12,085 nucleotides of DNA. It comes from Thermodesulfobacteriota bacterium (GTDB lineage Bacteria; Desulfobacterota; S145-22). This document shows positions 7,097-12,085 of the stretch, in pieces. Position numbers and translations under genes: made by a program. The stretch is from positions 1 to 12,085 of the forward strand of contig JANTFN010000032.1 of NCBI GenBank assembly GCA_024763435.1. Direction: 5' to 3'. A model generated the notes under the pieces. It was not told the origin of the DNA. It did not search any database and saw only the letters and a program-made list of their open reading frames with translations. The stretch's first letter is position 1; the number at the start of each line of letters is the position of its first letter.

Positions 7097-9012
7097 CAGG
7101 CCTCCTCCCGAGTAATGGCGTTTTCAGGGCAGATATCCGCGCAGACACCGCACCCTGTGCAGATGGCCTCATCGATACGCGCTTTACCGGATATGGGGTC
7201 CCAGATAAGGCCCGGACATCGGAAAACCCGCGTGCAGTAGCGGTCGCATCCACACGCTTCTCCGATACATTTTTTACTGTCCACGCGCATGACGTAGTGC
7301 CTGCCGGCTTTTTTGAATTCGATCAGGGCGCACATGTGTTTAAAGATAAGGACCTGGATTCCTTTTTCCCGCAGGGCTGCCAGGATGGTTTCCTCCGTTT
7401 CTTCCAGATTGAATGGATCCAGGATCGTGACATCAACTCCGAGAGAATGGCAGATGTCTGAGATTTCAACAGGGTCCACCGGCTGTCCCATGCAGGTCAT
7501 GCCGGTACCGGGATGCGGTTGAAAGCCGGTCATGGCGGTGGCACTGTTATCCACGATAATCATGACAAAATTTGAGGCATTAAAACGCGCGTTGATAAGC
7601 GCGGGAATAGCGGCGTGGAAAAACGTGGAATCACCGCAAACGGCAACCACCGGCTGTGTCTTCCCCATGGGCCCCAGAACCCCCATGCCCGCGGCGACAC
7701 CGGCGCCGGACCCCATGGCCTGGAGGGTTTTCGCCACCTGATAACCGGAGGGCCACATCGACATGGCGTAGCACCCGATATCTCCCGTCACCACGCCCCC
7801 CCTGCCGTCTTTCGCGAGGGCGTTTTTGATGGACCAGAAGGAGGCCCGGTGCGGGCATCCCGGGCAGAATCCAAGCGCGCGCTCGATAACAAGACCCGCG
7901 CTCTCTGATTCTACGAGTGTTTCGTAGCTGTCGGGTCTTGTTTTGTAAGGAATATCAAGAAGTGTCTTTAAAGCGGCAAGCGGGTGCTCCGGGGTGAGGC
8001 CGCCCACGTCCGGGATATGCCCTGTTTGTCTTCCAAAAACACGTTTTCCACGCTGTAAAGAAGGATGACGCCCTATAAACTCATTCAAATTTCCCTCAAG
8101 AAAGGGGTCGATTTCCTCCACGACAAGAAAGCGCTGAGATTTGGCCAGGATGTCGGAAAGCCATTTTTCGGGAAGGGGCCAGGTGGTTCCGAGCCGCGCG
8201 ATGCCTACACGGCCGTTAAGGTTCAACAGGTCAAGGCTTTCCTGAGAGAAAAGATAGCCAATACCCGACGTAACAATGATAAGATCGGGGGTGTCGGGTC
8301 CCGTGTAAGTGTTAAAAGGGGCATCACTGAAGTCTCTTTCAAGACGTTTTATCGCGTCGTGACGTTTCTGGTGCTTTGTGAGAATCGGGAACGGGACAAA
8401 GGTGGTTCCGGGCACGAAGCGGGGTGTGCCGGAAATTTCCGGAAGCGGACCATAGCGCACCGGCCCCCTGCCATGGGAAATGCGGGTAACGCTTCGAACC
8501 ATAACGACAGATCCAATCGCCTCGGAAAGGTCAAAGGCGTAAGGAATCATGTCCCGGGCGTCCTCAAACCCCGCGACCTCAAGAAGCGGGATATCCGTCA
8601 ACCGCGCCATGTAACGGGTGTCCTGTTCATTCGAGCTGGAAATTCCCCCAGGGTCGTCACAGACGATCAGAACCAAGCCGCCTCCCGTTCCGGAGAGATT
8701 GAGATTTGTCAAAAAATCATACGCGACATTCAGCCCGTTTTGTTTCATGGCAGCCAGGGCCCTCAGACCAAAGAAAGAGGCCCCCGCGGCGACCTCCAGG
8801 GCGACTTTCTCGTTCACGGACCACTGAACGTGAAGCCGCGCGGGATCAGCGGCTTTGGCGAGGGTTTCTATAATTTCCGAGGAGGGGTTCCCGGGGTAGG
8901 CCGCGGCAACGCGGACCCCTGCCTCCAGGGCGCCTCTGGCGATAGCCTCGTTGCCCATGAGGAGTTCCACGCGCCCAGGTTCGTTGAGCGTGATGGGGTG
9001 CGCGTGCTTCAT
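7096..9012 (-). CDS. iorA: Indolepyruvate:ferredoxin oxidoreductase, alpha subunit
   Basis: Large catalytic subunit that uses thiamine diphosphate and iron-sulfur clusters to convert aryl-pyruvates to aryl-acetyl-CoA and CO2 with reduction of ferredoxin; the reaction is reversible in some anaerobes. The 638-residue product is of usual length. AAYPGNPSSEI near the N-terminus and NEKVALEVAAGAS mark the pyrimidine-binding domain. CPGCPHR lies mid-protein. The ThDP motif starts at GDS 460-462 and runs to VDNSATAMTG, followed by FQPHPGTG. The C-terminal ferredoxin domain has a normal second motif (C618, C621, C624, C628-P). The first is unusual, with cysteines at 582, 587, 589, 593 and 599 instead of the CxxCxxC spacing. 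The gene overlaps both neighbours by 4 and 1 bases. Family secure, substrate open. Confidence 0.95.
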   Translation of the reverse strand: MKHAHPITLNEPGRVELLMGNEAIARGALEAGVRVAAAYPGNPSSEIIETLAKAADPARLHVQWSVNEKVALEVAAGASFFGLRALAAMKQNGLNVAYDFLTNLNLSGTGGGLVLIVCDDPGGISSSNEQDTRYMARLTDIPLLEVAGFEDARDMIPYAFDLSEAIGSVVMVRSVTRISHGRGPVRYGPLPEISGTPRFVPGTTFVPFPILTKHQKRHDAIKRLERDFSDAPFNTYTGPDTPDLIIVTSGIGYLFSQESLDLLNLNGRVGIARLGTTWPLPEKWLSDILAKSQRFLVVEEIDPFLEGNLNEFIGRHPSLQRGKRVFGRQTGHIPDVGGLTPEHPLAALKTLLDIPYKTRPDSYETLVESESAGLVIERALGFCPGCPHRASFWSIKNALAKDGRGGVVTGDIGCYAMSMWPSGYQVAKTLQAMGSGAGVAAGMGVLGPMGKTQPVVAVCGDSTFFHAAIPALINARFNASNFVMIIVDNSATAMTGFQPHPGTGMTCMGQPVDPVEISDICHSLGVDVTILDPFNLEETEETILAALREKGIQVLIFKHMCALIEFKKAGRHYVMRVDSKKCIGEACGCDRYCTRVFRCPGLIWDPISGKARIDEAICTGCGVCADICPENAITREEA

Positions 9013-10139
9013 AGGGGGTTATCCCCCGTTTCTTCATTTTGGAGGATGGTTTTACGCGCCTGTTCCGAAAGAATGGCCGCGCTATTCTCGCGGGGTTCCT
9101 CTCCGGCAGCCGCCAGGGCCCGTTTTTTCTTCTGCCCGGCCGCGAAGGCGAGGTGAGACAGACTTTCCGAAGGCAGGTCCCCGGTTTCAATCATACCGCT
9201 GTCTGACAGACGCTGGAAAAGGGTCCTTCCCTTTTCGGTGCGGATAATGACCGTGTTCCATTGCGGCATGCCTTCCACGGCACCGACGGAGATATCCGCG
9301 AACTCAGAGGTCATGTCCAGGCAGGTGCGGCAGCCAGGGTTGAGAAGAGGCCGGATTTCATCGAGGGGAATTTCTTTCTTCCCACTCTTCAGAAAGGCCT
9401 CAAAGCGGTTGGCCGGCGGGGGAGGAATGTCAAACCGTCCTGGTTTTTCCGCGCCAAACCATTCCGAAAGCTTGTGGGAAAACAGCCGGGGAGACAATGC
9501 CCAGGTACAGAAGAGTCCTATCACAAGATTATCGCTTCCTGTGTGGGGGTTTCGGGGGTGATTCAGGCGCGCCATCTTACGGACGGCAAGGGTCTGACAC
9601 GGAAGCCCGACAACGGCCATGGGAACGGCATGCCGCTGTCTGTATTGATTAAAGGCCGCCAGGGAATAGGCCCCCGCATAATGGGAACCGGCTGATTTCA
9701 AGGCATCTTCCGGGGTTTCGATAACCACGCCTCCCGGAAAAGAACGTTCCTTCCACTGGGTAACGAGGGCTGCCTTGTAAGGGCCTGATAAAAGGGCCTG
9801 TTCCACAAGCGCCGTCACAATACCACCATATTGCGGGGTTGCCGACGCGGGTATTTTCACCCGTTTCGCTATCAGGATATCCGAGTAGGTGCCCAGCGGA
9901 GAGCCGGTGTAGGGGGCGTGCCATAATTCCCGGGAGATTTCATCAAAATCCGTGGGGGCCTTCGGACAAAATCCGAAACAGCGTCCCTCCGGGAGGTCGC
10001 ATTTGTCTGGAAAAACGATGGTGCCGTTATAAAGTGTCAGATAGGGGCAAAGCCCGACACACGCGCCGCAGCGCACACATCCCTCATTGCCGATGATGTT
10101 TCCGGTTATTGTCTCAAAGCTCGCCGTTTGTTTTTCCAT
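9009..10139 (-). CDS. Coenzyme F420 hydrogenase/dehydrogenase beta-subunit-like iron-sulfur flavoprotein
   Basis: A 376-residue member of the FrhB/FdhB family, whose members carry iron-sulfur clusters and FAD and pass electrons between ferredoxin-type clusters and a hydride carrier (F420 or another acceptor). The N-terminus has a ferredoxin-like motif C21, C24, C27, C31-P, then C47, C54 and C58-P, enough for about two clusters. ATPQYGGIVTALVEQAL and VGLPCQTLAVRKM (C181) are typical of the family core. GCRTCLD (C270, C273) followed by SEFADISVGAVEG marks the C-terminal domain. The stop overlaps the iorA start (ATGA), so it probably acts with IorAB. Upstream of ATG 10139 I see no good ribosome binding site, and a predicted promoter leaves almost no leader. 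The electron acceptor is unknown; F420 use is not implied by the family name alone. Confidence 0.9.
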   Translation of the reverse strand: MEKQTASFETITGNIIGNEGCVRCGACVGLCPYLTLYNGTIVFPDKCDLPEGRCFGFCPKAPTDFDEISRELWHAPYTGSPLGTYSDILIAKRVKIPASATPQYGGIVTALVEQALLSGPYKAALVTQWKERSFPGGVVIETPEDALKSAGSHYAGAYSLAAFNQYRQRHAVPMAVVGLPCQTLAVRKMARLNHPRNPHTGSDNLVIGLFCTWALSPRLFSHKLSEWFGAEKPGRFDIPPPPANRFEAFLKSGKKEIPLDEIRPLLNPGCRTCLDMTSEFADISVGAVEGMPQWNTVIIRTEKGRTLFQRLSDSGMIETGDLPSESLSHLAFAAGQKKKRALAAAGEEPRENSAAILSEQARKTILQNEETGDNPL

Positions 10140-10154
10140 AATTCTATGGCATGT

Positions 10155-10183
10155 AGTTTAACCACCCGTGGGAGTGGTGTCAA
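10155..10183 (-). promoter_or_regulatory. Predicted sigma70-type promoter of the frhB-like/ior operon
   Basis: Read on the minus strand, a perfect -35 box TTGACA (10178-10183) is followed after exactly 17 bp by TAAACT (10155-10160), which matches four of six positions of the -10 consensus. The spacer is filled by an inverted repeat, ACCAC and GTGGT separated by 8 bp (10161-10178), a plausible operator. Transcription would begin near 10148, only about 9 nt before the ATG at 10139. The boxes are seen in the sequence; promoter activity is inferred. Confidence 0.6.
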
Positions 10184-10189
10184 TGCCGA

Positions 10190-10211
10190 TCTTTAAATGA
10201 TTTTTTAAAGA
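10190..10211. promoter_or_regulatory. AT-rich dyad upstream of the ior promoter
   Basis: A perfect 8-bp inverted repeat, TCTTTAAA and TTTAAAGA with a 6-bp spacer, lies just upstream of the -35 box. Its centre is about 52 bp upstream of the predicted transcription start, where an activator or an UP element could act. The rest of the gap up to 10358 shows no further clear site and no convincing terminator for the nitroreductase gene. Confidence 0.4.
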
Positions 10212-10358
10212 AACGGGATGACTACATTGCATTTTACAGGTTAAATTTTTCTGCAGGACTGCTGATAAATAACCGGCTGTAGAATTTACTTCAGACAATT
10301 AATAAACGGATTTTTGCCTTATCTGCCAGCCCTTAGGGTTTTTCTTGTTTTTAAACAG

Positions 10359-11030
10359 CTAAACAAACGAAGTAATTTCTTCGAAAGGTTTCCTTGTAAT
10401 ATTCGGAACAACAGCCTCGTCCGCGGGATACCCCGCCACCAGGATCATAAATGGTTTTTCATTGACTGGCCTTGAAAGAATTTTATTCAGAAAACCCATT
10501 TTGTAAGGGGTGTAGGTCAATGAAGCGAGCCCGGCATGGTGAATCGCCGTTATAAGCATACCGGTAGCAATCCCAATGGATTCCTTGACATAGTAGTATT
10601 TTTGTTTTTTGCCATTTGGCAAAAGGCCATAAAGTTCAGCAAAGATAACAATCAGATAAGGCGCTGTTTTTAAGAAGGGTTTGCTCGGTCCCGTATGGAG
10701 CGCCTTCAGGGCTTCAACCCATTTTTGTGTCGCTTCCGCGGTATAAAATTCATGCTCAATTTTCTCGGCTTCTTCGTGGATTTGACGCTTAACGGATGGG
10801 TCACTGACGACCACAAAATTCCAGGGCTGAATATTCGCGCCGCTGGGAGCGGTTGCCGCTGTTCGAAGGCAGTTTTCAATGATCCCCCGCGGGACCGGCC
10901 GAGTCGAAAAATCCCGGACAGTTCGACGGCGCCTCATTTCCTTAAAGAATTCTGACGCGCGTTGCTCCGATATATCAATGGAATATTTGCGATAGGTCTT
11001 CGAAAGAGATAAAAATTCCTTGTTGCTCAT
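10359..11030 (-). CDS. Nitroreductase-family flavoprotein of the iodotyrosine deiodinase type
   Basis: FMN-dependent protein of 223 residues. The first part has the nitroreductase pattern RRRRTVRDFS (33-42), TAPSGANIQPWNF (60-72) and VVSDP. The middle and end match the iodotyrosine deiodinase branch: KPFLKTAPYLIVIF, ESIGIATGMLITAIHHAGL, TYTPYKMGFL, GYPADEAVVPN and a final RKPFEEI. E92, Y96 and K117 keep the spacing (+4, +21) of the Glu-Tyr-Lys triad that binds the amino-acid part of halotyrosines in the human enzyme (E157, Y161, K182, from memory). There is no membrane anchor, as in bacterial homologues. A GGGAGG site lies about 8-10 nt before ATG 11030, and TAGAAT (11063-11068, minus strand) is a possible -10 box without a good -35. 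A general nitro- or flavin-reductase role is the alternative. Confidence 0.88.
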   Translation of the reverse strand: MSNKEFLSLSKTYRKYSIDISEQRASEFFKEMRRRRTVRDFSTRPVPRGIIENCLRTAATAPSGANIQPWNFVVVSDPSVKRQIHEEAEKIEHEFYTAEATQKWVEALKALHTGPSKPFLKTAPYLIVIFAELYGLLPNGKKQKYYYVKESIGIATGMLITAIHHAGLASLTYTPYKMGFLNKILSRPVNEKPFMILVAGYPADEAVVPNITRKPFEEITSFV

Positions 11031-11115
11031 GATGAAGCCTCCCTGAATTTGATTTTTAGTTGATTCTATTGCAGTTTATTGCCCCTAAGCCATCAACTCG
11101 TACTTTTAAATATTC

Positions 11116-12085
11116 TTACTCCAAAATGGAAACGGCTTCTGTTATATCAAGCACCTGCAAATCAAGCCCGAGAGTGCTGACCGCTTCGCTCAAATTTCTT
11201 TTGCAGGCAGGGCATGCCGTAATAAGGGTATCCGCTCCCGTTTCTTCTGCCTCCAAAATCCTCTCCCTGGCGATGTTGAGAGAATAATTCGGGTAGCAGG
11301 CCTTTACAGTTCCCCCCCCTGACCCGCAGCAGAGGCTATTCTGCCGTGTCCTTCTCATTTCAACAACTTCAATCCCATCTATTGCGTCAAGCACCTGTCT
11401 GGGAGGGGCGTAGGTTCCAGTACCTCTCCCGAGATGGCAGGGATCATGATAGGTCGCCCTGCTTATCTCTTTGTTTTTCAATCCAATCTTTTCCCTGTCA
11501 ATATTTTTTTCAATAAATTCCGTGGAATGAACAACTTCAAACGGCAAAGGCTTTCCCAGCCACTCCGGGTAGAGAACCTTAAAGGTGTAGTAACAACCCG
11601 GACACGTAAAAACGACTGTTTCAATCCCCATTTCCTGAATAAGATTAATATTGTGATTCACATACGCGGCTAAATCATCCATCCGGCCAGACATATACAA
11701 CGGCATACCGCAGCACCACTCGTCCGGACTTACGGTGAAGTCCTTTCCCGTTCTTATGAGGAGTTTCGCAAAAGATTGTGCTATTTCTTTTTCGTTATAA
11801 GAGGAGGTGCAGCCGACAAAATACATCAAGGAAGGCTGGCTGGAAAATTTTTCGCTGATTTGAGGAGATATCCATGCGGTTCTTTGCCGATGGCTATTCC
11901 CGAAGGGGGCCCTGTTTTTTAAAATATTTTCACGCATGTCACTCAGGGGTGCAGGCGGCTTAATTCCCTGTTTAATTAATTCCTGTTTCAGAAGGCTCCC
12001 TACCTTCATCGGAGAAATTGTCTGTCCTGAAGAATTTATGACCCCGCAGGCCTCCTCACAAACACCACAGGTCGTACACTTAAAA
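11116..12085 (-). CDS. 4Fe-4S and double CCG-domain (HdrB/GlpC-like) oxidoreductase, 5' end cut by window edge
   Basis: The frame stays open upstream of the internal ATG at 12009 to the window edge, and that extra part encodes a 4Fe-4S motif, KCTTCGVCEEACG, so the true start is off the window. After it come two complete five-cysteine CCG domains of the type that holds the noncubane clusters of heterodisulfide reductase HdrB. The first is C-x31-CC-x35-CPGC (beginning MYFVGCT), the second C-x35-CC-x37-CPAC (beginning YHDPCHLG, with CCGSGGG). Such proteins move electrons between ferredoxin, thiols, quinone or electron-transfer flavoprotein systems. Whether the missing N-terminus holds a second ferredoxin motif or a membrane domain, as in EtfD-like proteins, decides the role. 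The gene lies 86 bp upstream of the deiodinase-like gene on the same strand and may be co-transcribed with it. Confidence 0.9.
   Translation of the reverse strand, partial: FKCTTCGVCEEACGVINSSGQTISPMKVGSLLKQELIKQGIKPPAPLSDMRENILKNRAPFGNSHRQRTAWISPQISEKFSSQPSLMYFVGCTSSYNEKEIAQSFAKLLIRTGKDFTVSPDEWCCGMPLYMSGRMDDLAAYVNHNINLIQEMGIETVVFTCPGCYYTFKVLYPEWLGKPLPFEVVHSTEFIEKNIDREKIGLKNKEISRATYHDPCHLGRGTGTYAPPRQVLDAIDGIEVVEMRRTRQNSLCCGSGGGTVKACYPNYSLNIARERILEAEETGADTLITACPACKRNLSEAVSTLGLDLQVLDITEAVSILE

Noticed and set aside
8065..9156. Long + strand open frame of 363 codons opposite iorA
   Set aside because: It lies wholly antisense to iorA and the end of the frhB-like gene, has no recognisable domain, and its composition (many Arg, Gly and Lys) is that of a shadow frame in G+C-rich coding DNA.
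10329..10345. CCCTTAGGG followed by a T-run, resembling a terminator on the + strand
   Set aside because: The stem is three or four pairs with almost no loop, and no + strand gene ends there; on the minus strand, where the nitroreductase gene ends, there is no T-run after it.

Overview
The window looks like chromosome of an anaerobic bacterium with moderate G+C. The most likely group is Desulfobacterota (former Deltaproteobacteria), possibly a syntroph or sulfate reducer. This is an inference from the gene types: ferredoxin-linked 2-oxoacid oxidoreductase, F420-hydrogenase-beta-like flavoprotein, HdrB-type iron-sulfur protein, and a compact lysA-dapF-dapA-dapB cluster. No rRNA, tRNA, CRISPR array, transposase or integrase was seen. 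Nearly every base is assigned to a gene; the longest gap is about 220 bp.

Left part (1-4646, + strand): a tightly packed operon for meso-diaminopimelate and lysine synthesis. It holds lysA (5' end off the window), dapF (GTG start), dapA, a cysteine synthase gene (TTG start, 1 nt after dapA) and dapB. DapA and DapB make tetrahydrodipicolinate, DapF epimerises LL-DAP to meso-DAP, and LysA decarboxylates meso-DAP to lysine. The aminotransferase step (DapL, or DapD/C/E) is not in the window.

Middle part (4710-10139, - strand): a six-gene operon that converges on the first. In transcription order it encodes an FrhB/FdhB-like iron-sulfur flavoprotein, IorA, IorB, a short DnaJ-type co-chaperone, a DUF4013-like membrane protein and a 65-residue protein of unknown function. 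Five of the six genes are joined by overlapping stop/start codons or nearly so (ATGA, TGATG, ATGA, a 28 bp gap, ATGA), so they are probably made together. IorAB oxidises aryl-pyruvates to aryl-acetyl-CoA with ferredoxin, or runs the reverse reaction. The FrhB-like protein is a plausible extra electron-transfer subunit. A strong sigma70-like promoter lies just upstream of the first gene.

Right part (10359-12085, - strand): a nitroreductase of the iodotyrosine-deiodinase type, and upstream of it the C-terminal part of a protein with one visible 4Fe-4S motif and two complete CCG (HdrB-like) domains that runs off the window edge. Both look more AT-rich than the middle operon.

The points most worth following up are the FrhB-IorA-IorB unit with its unusual IorA cysteine motif, the complete substrate triad in the deiodinase-like protein, the dyad-filled promoter with an almost absent 5' leader, and the in-frame coding-like stretch after the stop of the 65-residue gene.
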